Positions 1-9,880 of a stretch of 64,000 bases of DNA are shown here, piece by piece; the first letter of the stretch is position 1, and every line of letters begins with the position of its first letter. The stretch is from Tamarix chinensis (taxonomy: Eukaryota > Streptophyta > Magnoliopsida > Caryophyllales > Tamaricaceae). The stretch is taken from the NCBI GenBank assembly GCA_030549775.1, contig CM060175.1, forward strand, positions 30,669,262-30,733,261, read 5' to 3'. The notes beneath the pieces were generated by a model. That model ran no database searches. It was not told where the DNA came from and was given only the letters and a program-made list of their open reading frames with translations. Both the position numbers and the translations under genes were made by a program.

Positions 1-167
1 GCCACCCTTCAACCACCTTACCACCATTTGAACCACCATCCATCACCCACCCACCATTTGACTACCACAACCCATTCAAACCAAAAACCACAAAAAAAAA
101 GATCCCCACCATTTGACCATAACCCCTATTTGACACTCTTGTTTCACTTTTTCGATTTCAAGCCATC
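1..167 (+). other. Leader of decayed gypsy gag
   Basis: A/C-rich sequence with repeated ACCACC and CCACCATTTGA words, running into the gag remnant that starts at 168. It is probably the untranslated leader of that element. No LTR or primer site is visible, so the element begins outside the window. Confidence 0.35.
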
Positions 168-758
168 ATGAAAAATCAACAAGTTCCCAGAGGTTTGAGT
201 CTTGAAGAATCACACAATTTGAGAAGAGATGAGGCTATTGATGCCCGAAGGATACATGAGGAGAATGTTAGGCATTTTGGAGTCTCTTACACCAAATGCT
301 AGCATTCCCCTACCAAGAAAAGTTACATCACCCCATAAAGAAGGAGAGGAGTCGAACCTAGAGGAATAAGCTACTAATTTTAGCTCTTCTTCTAGTGATT
401 CTCCTAGGTTTCAAGGGAGGAGGAGACATGTTGGAAGGGAGTCCTCTCATGATATCAAAATAGAAATTTTGGAATTTGATGGGCCACACAATCTGAAAAA
501 CTCTTTAAATTAGGAGGTGAGGTGTAGTAGAATGTTTGAGGCAACATCCTATGATGATGAGAAGTATTTTAAGGTTGTGGTCCTTATGCTAAAAGGGCAT
601 GCTTCCTTATGGTGGGAGAACTTGGTACATAAGAAGGGAAGGAAAGGAAAGTGAGAAGTGAGAAGTTGGAGAAAATGAAAAAGTTTATAAGGAAGAGGTT
701 TATACCACCTTCTTACACCTAATACCTTTACAATAAAATGTCTTCTTTAAGATAAGGG
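168..758 (+). pseudogene. Ty3/gypsy Gag remnant
   Basis: This is the N-terminal and central part of a retrotransposon Gag, the capsid protein that packages element RNA in cytoplasmic particles. From the ATG at 168 there is a short N-terminal stretch, a stop, then an acidic/Ser-rich linker. The Retrotrans_gag core follows: EILEFDGPHN near 466-492, YDDEKYFKVVVLMLKGHASL near 550-609 and the WWEN signature near 610-621. After a frameshift near 670 the RRFIPPSY-type motif and a LYNKMSSLR segment are readable. Several stops and at least one frameshift make it non-functional. It ends where an LTR element begins at 759. The family call rests on the LKGHASLWWEN signature and is fairly secure; the clade is not resolved. 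Confidence 0.75.
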
Positions 759-1216
759 TGATGCATAAAAATACTAAACAACTTGGGTCTTGCTAAGAGC
801 TAATGGTAGAACCAGGGATTAGCTCCAATAAAAGAGAAAATAGAAAAGGAGATGAGATGGGAAAAAGTATTTAATATTAAAGTAACCCTTGCAATCAAAT
901 ACTTTCAATCACTACTTAAGGTATCAACTCTTAAGCTAAAGATTGTAAAATTTTTGAGATACAACAAACCATGCACTATGTTTGTTGGGGAACAAAAGGA
1001 ACATGACCTTCTCTGTAGAATACTCAATCAATCACTACCTTTTTCATTAATTTTATACCCATATAAGAGTGTAAGAAGTTGAAAGAAATTACAACCAACC
1101 TTTACGTAATCATAGGAGTTCAACTTGACTAAACACTACTCTAATGCATGTTAACTATGGTAGAAATTAACTCACTCAAATAATCAGCATGGGGGCTGAT
1201 GTTCGAGCCTCACACA
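759..1216 (-). repeat. LTR1, left copy of a short LTR pair
   Basis: A direct repeat of about 458 bp, matching 3255-3707 almost throughout. Both begin TGATGCATAAAAAT and end CTCACACA, so they have the TG...CA ends of LTRs. The two copies differ by scattered substitutions and small gaps, so the insertion is old. Minus orientation is inferred from the internal reading frame only. Confidence 0.7.
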
Positions 1217-3254
1217 ACTGTGCTCTATGAATTAACTACTATATTGGGTTTATAAGCAATTAATAGGACTTAGGAAACATAAATTAAAAAAGGAAAGCTA
1301 GTACATTATGCATACCTATGCTTAATTAAATGGAAAAGTAACCCTTCCCCCAAGACCCCCTTTGGCTAGTTGCTTTTTATGTCATTAAATACCCTTAATT
1401 AATGCTAATTAAGGTTTTGGAATTCACCAAACTTAAATCCAAAAATCTAGTGCAAAAATGAAAGGATGCATGCTTGTGAGTCTCAAAAATCGGTGTTGTA
1501 TGGGGACTTCTGGCTAGTTATTTGGCTGAGACTTGACTGGCTTTTTAAGCCATATTTTTTAGCCATATTCAAGCTACAAATAATCCAAGAAAAAATTGGT
1601 GAGTTGATGGCTATCACGCATGGTTAGCCATTTAGCACATCCTTGATGTAAGACTATCTCAACAATTGTAATGTGGCCTTTGCTTAATCAAAATTTATGC
1701 TCAAACACCTTTAGCTTCAAGTTCAAATAAAATCCTTAGAAATATATTTAAGAAGTCAACTAACATCATTATAGCTTTTTTAGCCAAAATTTAAATGAGG
1801 TGGATGCTCCCGCATCATACTCCCTGGGTTGTTGAGGATGAATCTTCATTTCTTGATTGGTGAATCTTGAATGTGTTGTTGTAGAACAAAGACTATTACA
1901 AATTCCCTTGTCTTGAAACTTGAAAATATGTTAAAAATTCTTACCAAACACACACAAAGGAAAACCATGAGAAATCTCATTAGCATGGTACACAAAAGTT
2001 TATTAAAAACGCTAAAGTTAAGCGTAGACACACTAAGATTTTCTTTGAAAGTTGAGTATCCAATTTTCACTTTGGTAGGATAGGGATTGGGTGAACAAAA
2101 GAAAAATGGCTTATGGTATGTAGGGGTTCAAAATGGAGTTGAAGTGTAGGCATTGCAACCTTCATCAAAAGAGTAGAGGTCTAGAGGGCAGGCACGTGGT
2201 TTTTCACTAAACCTTAGGCTAACTTCACCATTAATGATGGGTAATGGTGGAAGAAAATAAGGTTTGGGGGTGAGAGTGTTAGGTTTTGAGATACCAACAT
2301 GCACCCAAGAGTGCATGATAATCTCGTAAGCATCTTGTGGCATTTTTATGGGAAACATAGTACAAATCACGTTGCCATTATTCCTTGGTGGAGAAGGAAT
2401 AAGGCCATCAACATACCTCTTAACCATAGGTTCGAATTTTTTTAGTTGAGAGTGGAAGTTGTTGGGAGGTGATGGCTTATATGGGTTAGATTCCAACAAA
2501 GGTAAGTGGTTGGGTTTGGTTTGAACATCTTCAACAACTAAAGGGGCATCTTCATCACATGAAGGCACCTCCTTATGAACATTTTAAATGGCATCTTCAA
2601 TTCTACCTTCTTTTTTACTGAACTCAAATTTTTTCTCCTCCTTTTCCACAATGGCATCTTCAAATCTACTTTCTCCTTGATTGGACTCAACCTTTTTTCC
2701 CTCCTCATCTTTCACAACAACATCAAGCATGGGAGTAAGAGGTGAGAGCCTCCTTCTCATGATCTCCCTCCATTTAAGGTGGTCATTGGAGTTTCGGTTA
2801 CCATTAAAACTTAATGGTTCAACCTTATCACTCCTTAGTCCATCATTTTCTTGTCACAATCTTGTTGTTTGCATTTTTCTAAGAAGACTTTGAATCTTTC
2901 TCACACTTTTAAGGCTAAGAGCAATTAATTTTCTATCATTTTGGGGCTGCTCTTTCCATTTTTATTTTTTTATTTTTTTTGTGGAATTTTTGTAGGTTTA
3001 AAGGGTATGGTGCATGAGATGGTCGAAATTAGCAAGAAAAAAATAATGAAACAAGGGGATGGTGTAGGATGGTTGTAGGGTTGAACGAAGATGGTTAAGA
3101 AATTAGATGAAAAAGATGATGGTGTAGAGTGGTGGATGGTGTGACAAAAATGGGGATGGAATAGGGTCGAAAAACGGTGAGGCAATGTGCAGAAAAAAAA
3201 ATGAGAGAAAACAAAAGAACCCAACTTTATCGACCTTGAGCTTTAATACGAATT
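1217..3254 (-). mobile_element. Internal domain of non-autonomous LTR1 element
   Basis: About 2.0 kb lies between the two LTR1 copies. It carries no protease, RT or integrase signature on either strand. The only coding trace is the minus-strand frame near 2128-2840. The part next to the right LTR (2970-3240) is pyrimidine-rich on the minus strand, like an untranslated leader. I could not identify a convincing tRNA primer site or a clear target duplication (AAGGG on the left, ACCTT on the right). The size and lack of pol suggest a TRIM/LARD-like non-autonomous element. Confidence 0.5.
2128..2840 (-). pseudogene. Uncharacterised ORF of LTR1 element
   Basis: A minus-strand frame of about 235 codons with a single in-frame stop (TAA at 2584-2586). 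The upstream half (about 2840-2590) is very charged and Lys/Glu-rich. It contains two similar acidic segments ending EDAI, suggesting a small internal duplication and a coiled or disordered region. The downstream half (146 codons) is Pro-rich with NPYKPSPPNN, then FEPMVKRYVDGLIPSPP and a C-terminal stretch ending in Phe. I do not recognise a family. Its position alone in an element without pol suggests a Gag-like or accessory product, but that is inference. The near-intact frame over 700 bp in an old element is mildly notable. Confidence 0.4.
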
Positions 3255-3707
3255 TGATGCATAAAAATGTTAAGCAACTTGGGTCTTCCTAAGAGTTGAT
3301 GGTAGAACCAAGGATTAGCTCCAACAAAAGAGAAAATAGAAGAGGGGATGAAATGGGAAAAAGGATTTGATATTCAGGTAACCCTTGAAATCAAATACTT
3401 ATAATCACCACTTAAGGTATCAACTCTTAAAGTAAAGATTGTAGGATTTTGAGATGCAACAAACCATGGACTATGTTTGTTGGGGAACAAAAGGCACACA
3501 ACCTTCTCTGCAGAATACTTAATCAATCGTTGCCTTTTTCATTCATTTTACACCTATAAAAGAGTGTAAGAAGTTGAGAGAAAATACAACCAACCCTTAG
3601 GTAACAATAGGAGTTCAACTTAACATTACTCCAATGCATGCTAACTATGGTAGAAACTAACTCACTCAAACAATCAGCATGGGGGGATAATTTTCGAGCC
3701 TCACACA
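3255..3707 (-). repeat. LTR1, right copy
   Basis: Partner of 759-1216, starting TGATGCATAAAAATG and ending CCTCACACA. On the minus strand this would be the 5' LTR, next to the pyrimidine-rich leader at 2970-3240. Confidence 0.7.
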
Positions 3708-4150
3708 ACCTTAATTTATACTATATTTATTTAGAGTTAAGCTAAATGATAATATTAACCTTAATTTTTACTATATTTATTTTAAAATTAAGGGTAAAAG
3801 GGTAATTATACATTAGGTAAACAAGTACGGATATGGATACTGGTATGGATATGGGTATAAATATGGATATCCCATACCCATATCCAATGGGTAGTTTTTT
3901 TCCCATCCTCCACATTTGTTTAAGTATCGACGAATAAAACCTAGCGTGTTCTGGATAAAATCTACCCCATTTATATCCATAGACCCGACCTAACCAGACA
4001 AGCTAACCTAAAATAATCTGAAACTGACCTAACTTGAACTCGCACTATCTTAACCCAAACTCAACCCGACCCAAAAAATTAGGTGACTTGAAATGACCCA
4101 ATCTAACAAAGAAAATAACCCCCAAACAACCTGACCCACTCGACCTAATT
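3708..4150. repeat. Low-complexity tract with GGATATGGGTAT palindrome
   Basis: No coding signal. A duplicated AT-rich phrase (TTAATTTATACTATATTTATTT and a variant) is followed at 3828-3886 by runs of GGATATGG/GGTATGGATATGGG words and their inverse, and at 3960-4140 by degenerate CCCGACCTAACC-like words. This composition resembles ends of plant non-autonomous DNA elements, but no terminal inverted repeats or target duplication could be fixed. Confidence 0.4.
3846..3886. other. Perfect 13-bp inverted repeat
   Basis: The arms are 3846-3858 (TGGATATGGGTAT) and 3874-3886 (ATACCCATATCCA), with a 15-nt spacer. They are exact reverse complements. Confidence 0.8.
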
Positions 4151-4927
4151 GCCACCTATAGTCACGACTTACGTACTCTTCCACTTTATATTATTAATTT
4201 CATATCCATTAGTTAATTATCTCAAATCATACTATCATTCACATTGAATTTAGGGTCACGATATTCTGACTCTACAGGAATGGATCAATGCACTTCTTAG
4301 GGCAAAGTGCTTTTAAGCCACTATTATCATTTGGTGGAATAGACCTATAAAATACCTTAGTCTGCCTCACATGATCTTTCAATTTAAATGATTGATATCT
4401 TATTCATGATTGATCTAATGAGTAAAAATCCCAATTAAAGTATATAAACCACAATCACATAGATAATAAGGTCATTCTCAAAGATTAAGATCCTTATATT
4501 CTCTAGAATGCCTAATTTTCATTATAGGCATATAACTTCTTTTCTATTACTCTTTTATCAACAAATTTATTATCTCTTCCTCAAATATTATTATACACAT
4601 GTGATAATAGTCCTATCTCAAAAAGTTACTATTCATAATGCTTATAAAAATCCTAATTTCACAACTATGTCATACCTTTTCCTATAAGGCTTGTATGACT
4701 ACCAAATTCAATATAAATTTTGAAAATACCAACACTAAACACATATCCTAAAATTGTGATCTAGTACTAACGTCTCACACAAGTGATGATAATGTCCCTA
4801 GATTAGGGTTACTATTATTAAAATAAGTCATTTTTTTATTACGTGAGTCTTATTCCTGTCATGACTACTCCAAAAATTTTATATGATCCCCTTAGCATAT
4901 TTAAATCATATAAAACCTTTAAATACC

Positions 4928-4966
<39 letters not shown>

Positions 4967-6390
4967 CATATTGATCAAAATGCCCTTATCAATAACCAAA
5001 AACCCTCATTTGAGGAAAATCTTATGTGTTTCAGTGTCATTATTTTCAAATCCTCTATGTATCACCATATATCATATATGCTCTTTTATCACTTATCATA
5101 ATCTATTAAGCCCATATAACAACCATATATCACATCGATCCGCTTAGGATTTTTTCATATAAAATATTAACGTAATAATATCACTTGCTTCTCAACCCAC
5201 ACATTTCTCATCATACAACATTATATTAACATATCATATCATTAACAATAGTCATTTATCCACATAACAAGTAACATGATAACACACATAGTCAAACATA
5301 ATACTTAGCAATAAAACCCTAGACTACTACTAATATCCTTAACAAGTAAGGCTCTAGTTTTTATTCACATATTCTATCCAACCTCCTTTTGATCTTATGC
5401 TAAATCACTTAGGAACAATTAAAAAAACACTATTATGATATAATGACATACTGAGGGGGTAAATGATAAGGAAATCTAGGGAAAAAGAATGGATGAAAAT
5501 TAAACCAATATGGGAGAAGTTTGCGTGACCAAAAGGGAAGGGATCGGTGGAATGTACAAAGGATATAGGTGGAGCAACGATATATTATGCCATCACTAAA
5601 GGGTGGGAAATGGTAGAGAATGTTGGTGCTAAAGGACGGGGAAAAGTGGAAAGGACCAATAAGGGTGTGTGGTGTGTTCAGGGGAAGTGGACACATAGTG
5701 GGAGGTAGGATCGATGGAGTTTGCTATAGCTAAGGGGAAGAGGAAAAATGAGAGTTGTGGTGAATATGTATGATGGTTTTAGTGAGGTGTCAGGGAAGGA
5801 AGACAATGCTTGGCAATGGTGTTTGATAGGGGTGGAAAAGGGGTGTTGGTAGGATATTTTGGTGACAATGAGTACGAGAGAAGGGAGGGAGAAGATACGT
5901 TGGGTGGTGAAATTTTGATAGAAAACCAGAGGAAGGAATAGGGAGGTTTAGAGCATAAGTAGAGAAGAGAGAGGGCAAGTCATTGATTAGGCCTGCGCTG
6001 TAACGAGTAGATCAATTAAGGAGTGGAAGGTGGGAATTTATGTATGAGTAGCCATGGCATAGTAGAGGAACAGTTGAGATTTGTGATGGATTCACACACA
6101 ATAACAGAAAGGAATCAGGAGAAGGAAAGAGAAACTAGCTGGGGGGAAAAGCAAAAGGAAGAGAGGAGGAGGATAAAAAAAACGAAAAAATGAGGAACGG
6201 AAGAATTAATTTATAGAATTAGAATTAGGTTAAAATAATTTTAGGTTTTCATATTGGTATAATTTTTTTAACAACTTCCCGAGCTTATGAATACGTTAAA
6301 GTATTAATAATTTGGAAAAGAGATTATGATAAGGTAAAATATTAATTTCCCAATATTAGAATTAGGACTAATAATCACCATGCAAAAATG
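4151..6390 (-). repeat. Unclassified repeat, possibly a decayed reverse LTR
   Basis: No gene. The first 1.25 kb is AT-rich and contains an (AT)n run. From about 5440 to 6190 the plus strand is purine-rich (GA), followed by an AT-rich tail to about 6390. That order (AT-rich, GA-rich, AT-rich) resembles reverse copies of the large solo LTRs further right, but the conserved LTR blocks were not found, so membership is not shown. Open frames on the minus strand here are composition artefacts. Confidence 0.3.
4930..4961. repeat. (AT)n microsatellite
   Basis: About 16 uninterrupted TA/AT dinucleotides. Confidence 0.95.
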
Positions 6391-6394
6391 CATT

Positions 6395-6740
6395 TTTAAC
6401 ATCCTAAATTTCCCACATGTAGATCATGCATAGCTACAAGTGAAAGAAAAGTACAAATAGAAGTATGTCTAACCATAGGAGAAAATACCTCATTAAATTC
6501 CACAACTTGAATCTAATTGAATTCACATGCAAATAAGTAAGCCTTGTACCTTGGTCTCTCAACCACAACACAACTAGTCCTAGTAGCCTCACCTAGTGAC
6601 TCGTCAATGACAACATCAAGGGAAGGAAGAGTAATAATGTCCCGATTAGTAGGGGTAGAAGTAGGGTCCTAGGAATCATGGACAAATCCAAGGTCTAGAT
6701 TGGCCTTTATATTATCCTAATTATTCATTACATAGGTGAA
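6395..6740 (-). pseudogene. Ty1/copia RT N-terminal fragment
   Basis: Reading the minus strand, from about 6610 down, a frame reads RPRYKAYLFACEFN, a stop, then VVEFNEVFSPMVRHTSI and LSLVAMHDL. This is the start of the copia reverse transcriptase domain (family pattern: arable-Lys-Ala-Arg-Leu-Val-Ala-Lys-Gly, then an FNEVFSPVV-like block and HTSIR). The YVDDM active-site part is absent. Upstream (6610-6740) the same strand carries a plausible linker rich in Thr/Pro. Only about 60 codons are recognisable and the piece joins the transposon-protein remnant on its right. Copia family confidence is high; subfamily unknown. Confidence 0.7.
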
Positions 6741-7161
6741 CTGTATCTATGATCATAACACATACACGCTATCTTTTCTTCATGTAGGTCAACATTCCAA
6801 CTACACAGCTAGTGTCATATGGCTAGATGGAGGAAGCATAAGTTCACAGGATATGGAAGGGGCGATGGTGGAAGTGGAGGCTCCTCTAATAGATGAGAAA
6901 GGTTTGTCAGTTGGAGCTATGGGGTCATCCGATGGTGGTGACATGTTATCATTCTTAATCTATGGAGGATGTGTTATGGATGAGATAAAGAGGTGACTAT
7001 TGCGATGAAGTGTGGCAAGAGCCTTAGGTGGAAGCTCAAAAGTTTATCCTTCCACACTCATCAGGCATCCCATCCTTTGAAAGGTGACTGCATCTAAGAT
7101 GTGGGGCTTATTATGTAGTTGAAGTGGGGTGGTTGGAAACTCTCCTAATTTAGCTCTAAAG
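6741..7161 (-). pseudogene. Plant transposon-protein remnant, C-terminal part
   Basis: Minus-strand continuation of the remnant at 8985-9880, separated by the solo LTR 7162-8984. Just across the junction the frame reads LGEFPTTPLQLHN and then AVTFQRMG, as expected downstream of the helical core of this family. A stop follows near 7043, and a Pro/Ser-rich tail (SPPSDDPIAPTDKP region) runs to about 6840. It is non-functional. Joining across the LTR gives continuous similarity, which supports the insertion model. Confidence 0.5.
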
Positions 7162-7379
7162 TGTAATACCCCATAATTTTGAATAATAATAATAATACAA
7201 GGCGACAACGATAATAAGATATAAAAGGGAACTTATATATATATATATATATGTATGTATTATTTGAATGATAAGACTAAGTTTTCGATAGCTGTAATAG
7301 TTAAATGATAAAGATTTAAATTATAGTATTTTATTACGTATATATATAGCAAGTAATAAGAGGTTGCTAGTAGAGCTTA

Positions 7380-7640
7380 ATTAAGTAATGTTGTTACACA
7401 ATTTAATGGGTTATTAATAAATGGGCCTTCTTAAATTAATTAGCCACTTCTAGAATTATCTAAAAGATAAGTTACACTTCTCCCGTAAATTAAGTAATGT
7501 TGTTACACAATTTAATGGGTTATTAATAAATGGGCCTTTTTAATTAAGTAATGTTGTTACACAATTTAATTGGTCATTAGCAAATGGGACTTTTTAATTA
7601 ATTAGTCAATTCTAGAATTCTCTAAAGATAAGTTACACTT
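7380..7640 (+). repeat. Tandem duplications inside solo LTR F0
   Basis: The phrase AAGTAATGTTGTTACACAAT followed by a TTAATGGGTTATTAATAAATGGG-type tail occurs three times (near 7384, 7491 and 7543). The downstream TCTAGAATT...AAGATAAGTTACACTT segment occurs twice. The unit is about 107 bp with a partial third copy. Confidence 0.85.
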
Positions 7641-7669
7641 TTCCCATAACCCTAGTAGCCTCCCATTAC

Positions 7670-7680
7670 TATAAATATAT
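7670..7680 (+). promoter_or_regulatory. TATA box of solo LTR F0
   Basis: CTATAAATATAT follows the duplicated block and precedes the transcribed-looking part of the LTR. This is a good TATA match in the expected U3 position, but no start site can be shown. Confidence 0.5.
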
Positions 7681-8854
7681 GGTTAGCTTCTTGTAAGACA
7701 TATAGCAGCCATATATAAGAAAAAAAATAGCAACGAAAAAGAGAGTGGTTTTATAGAGAGTAACCCTCCACTCCTTTGATCTTATTGGTGACGGTCTAGT
7801 GACTAGTGAGAATTTGTGATCATATTGCATTCCAGGTAACATTACTTTTAACCTTTATATATATAGATATATATGTGTAACATTACTTTCAACCTTTATA
7901 TGTAGATATATATGTGTATGTGCGTTTATGTATATTTTAATTACACACTTATTGATATAATCGTCTTATCTACCTATGTGACCTTGCATGAATATATATG
8001 ATTTATATAATTAGGCCCCATGGATGATATTCTATTTGATTATAAATTTAATATAAATATGGGTTCCTAATGGATTTCATGTAAACATTTTAATTTTATA
8101 GTTGTGTTATTTATTTGAAGTGCTAATTATAAAGAGTCGATTTTATACAAGCGTTCCTTTATTATGCATATATCACAAGGCTTGTATCTTATATGACTAA
8201 ATTAAATTTTGTTATTTATGTTAGCATATAATTGGACCTAAGAAACTTTGACTATTATTTATTTATTTATTTGAAGTGTTGGTTGGATAATTATTTTATC
8301 CTGTTCTATTCCAACTGGTGAATTGAGAGTAGTGACTCCAAGTGGTATATTTCTTTGTAATTTGGGAAATTTAACTATTATGAAAAGTGGATAAAGTGAA
8401 GTTTACATGGTGGATTGTGTGACTTTACTTAATTAAAATACCATAACTTAAAGTGAAACATAAAGTGGGCTTTGGGTCCTTCAGGTTTGGCCTCTTGAAG
8501 TTGGGGATCGACAATAGCCTTTCTCTTTTAATTCTATTGTGGATATTTATTTATTTGCCAGCCGTGTATGGTTAAGGCTCCTTATCTACTCTATAGGCTT
8601 TAAATAGGGCTTTGATGACCCATGATATACATGGTGAGTAGATGATCTAGTGCAGGTTTGGCATGAATTTACTCAAGGTGTTGATGGCATGCATGACGGG
8701 GAATATTGAGAGTGGTGGTGATTTTTAGTGTTTTATTTATCATACTAATTTTAGTAAACTCTTTTCATAGTTTCAATTGTAGGAACTTTTTCGGTTCGAT
8801 TGATTTGAATTGATGAATATATTTTGTGTGTTTTCTTATTTTATCTAGCCTTAG

Positions 8855-8897
8855 CAGCTAGTGTAAGTAGAATAGTAGTGTCTACTTACACTAGTTG
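8855..8897 (+). other. Terminal LTR hairpin, F0 type
   Basis: The arms CTAGTGTAAGTAGA (8858-8871) and TCTACTTACACTAG (8881-8894) are exact complements around a 9-nt loop. Three more pairs, including one G-U, extend the stem to 17 bp (8855-8897). It is bracketed by the conserved TAGCCTTAG and TGTGGCGGTAACACC blocks that flank a hairpin of different sequence in the longer LTRs. Confidence 0.8.
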
Positions 8898-8984
8898 TGG
8901 CGGTAACACCCACATTATATTTAGCTTCCGCACATATTTTCTTATTTTTCTGGTCAATTGGTTTTGAAAAATGGGGGTGTTACA

Positions 8985-9880
8985 TAAAGTCACAAAGAAT
9001 TCGTGCAATAAGGGAGTCATATCCAAAGGCTACCCTAACTGTGTCCAACCATGTGAGACATATGTTCGAAGATCTCAACCCTAAAATCTATGGGGGTAGA
9101 TGAGAGAATGTGATAAACCACACACCAGTCTTTTAAAGTTATGACTACCCTTGAGCTAGCTCTTAGAAAGAGAATGGAGGATACCATGTAGTGACACACG
9201 CTTGAAGGGTGATATAGGCAGTAAGAATTAGTAGTTCCACCATAGATAAAGTGGCGATGGTACATATTTGAGAGAAAATCATAGGAGATTCCCGTTCTTA
9301 TTTACTATTATAATTTATGCTAGTGTCAACGTTGTGCTTGATGTGTAGAATTCTAGCCAACCTATCCTCATCTACTACTATGGGAAAAACTAATACATAA
9401 GTGGTGATGGTGGTTTCCATAACATCAATTGTGAGGTTCATAGAGGGAGAAGGCAGAGGTAAAAAAGGGACTGCATGAACGAAAGTTTGAACAAGTTAGA
9501 GCATGATACCACATTAGTTTGCGTCCTTGGGAGAACTTTCTTTTGGAAAAATGATTTGATATAGCATTACTCGTCATCCATAGTGCAAAAAAAAATAGCT
9601 AGAGTGAAGGGATGCCTCTATAGTCCTTGCTAAGTGATATGTAGAGATAATAGGAGCCTTGGTGGATGAGGAAGTAGCGGGAAGAGTAGTGGGCCTAGAA
9701 GGAGGTGGAGATAGGCCTCTAGATTCTTCTTTTGAAGAAGAAGAAGAAGGAGAGGTTATTCAAGATGGAGAAGGGTGAGGTGATGCAATAGGTTCTTCAA
9801 TGCAAATTATCATTTGAGATAGATAATTTAATTATATATGGGACCCATTTAGTAGGAATGGTAGTATCACCCCCACGAAT
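8985..9880 (-). pseudogene. Plant transposon-protein (Gag-like) remnant, core
   Basis: The minus-strand frame at 9265-9035 carries YMVSSILFLRASSR, TLKDWCVVYHIL and PIDFRVEIFEHMSHM. This is the pattern of the 'putative plant transposon protein' helical core found in large non-autonomous (LARD/Athila-like) elements: two hydrophobic helices, then a 'hx(D/N)hGxhIFxHM' helix. Upstream (about 9300-9830) the minus strand is Ser/Pro-rich and acidic, with a run of Glu/Ser codons near 9731-9755, as usual for the N-terminal tail of this family. Stops and frameshifts are present. The molecular role of the family is not established. Family assignment is from memory of conserved spacing, so moderate. Confidence 0.5.

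Larger units (their letters stand above)
7162..8984 (+). mobile_element. Solo LTR F0 (1.8 kb)
   Basis: Begins TGTAATACCCCATAATTTTG and ends AATGGGGGTGTTACA. It is flanked by a perfect 5-bp duplication, TAAAG (7157-7161 and 8985-8989). There is no coding content, so it is read as a solo LTR of a Ty3/gypsy family related to the 4-5 kb LTRs to the right: its last 150 bp share TAGCCTTAGCA, TGTGGCGGTAACACCC and GCTTCCGC with them. Inside are tandem duplications at 7380-7640 and 7835-7920, a TATA box at 7670, and a terminal hairpin at 8855-8897. It lacks the polypyrimidine tract and the CCGG/TATAATAGTGG array of the longer family. Confidence 0.85.

Noticed and set aside
6741..7011. 86-codon plus-strand open frame (6736-6996)
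   Set aside because: Antisense to the transposon-protein remnant and without any recognisable motif.
7162..8984. DNA transposon with 11-bp TGTAACACCCC terminal inverted repeats
   Set aside because: Short imperfect inverted ends and 5-bp duplications are also normal for gypsy LTRs. The chromovirus LTR at 18342 starts with the related TGTAATATCC next to its polypurine tract. No transposase is present. The alternative is not fully excluded and a full-length element would settle it.
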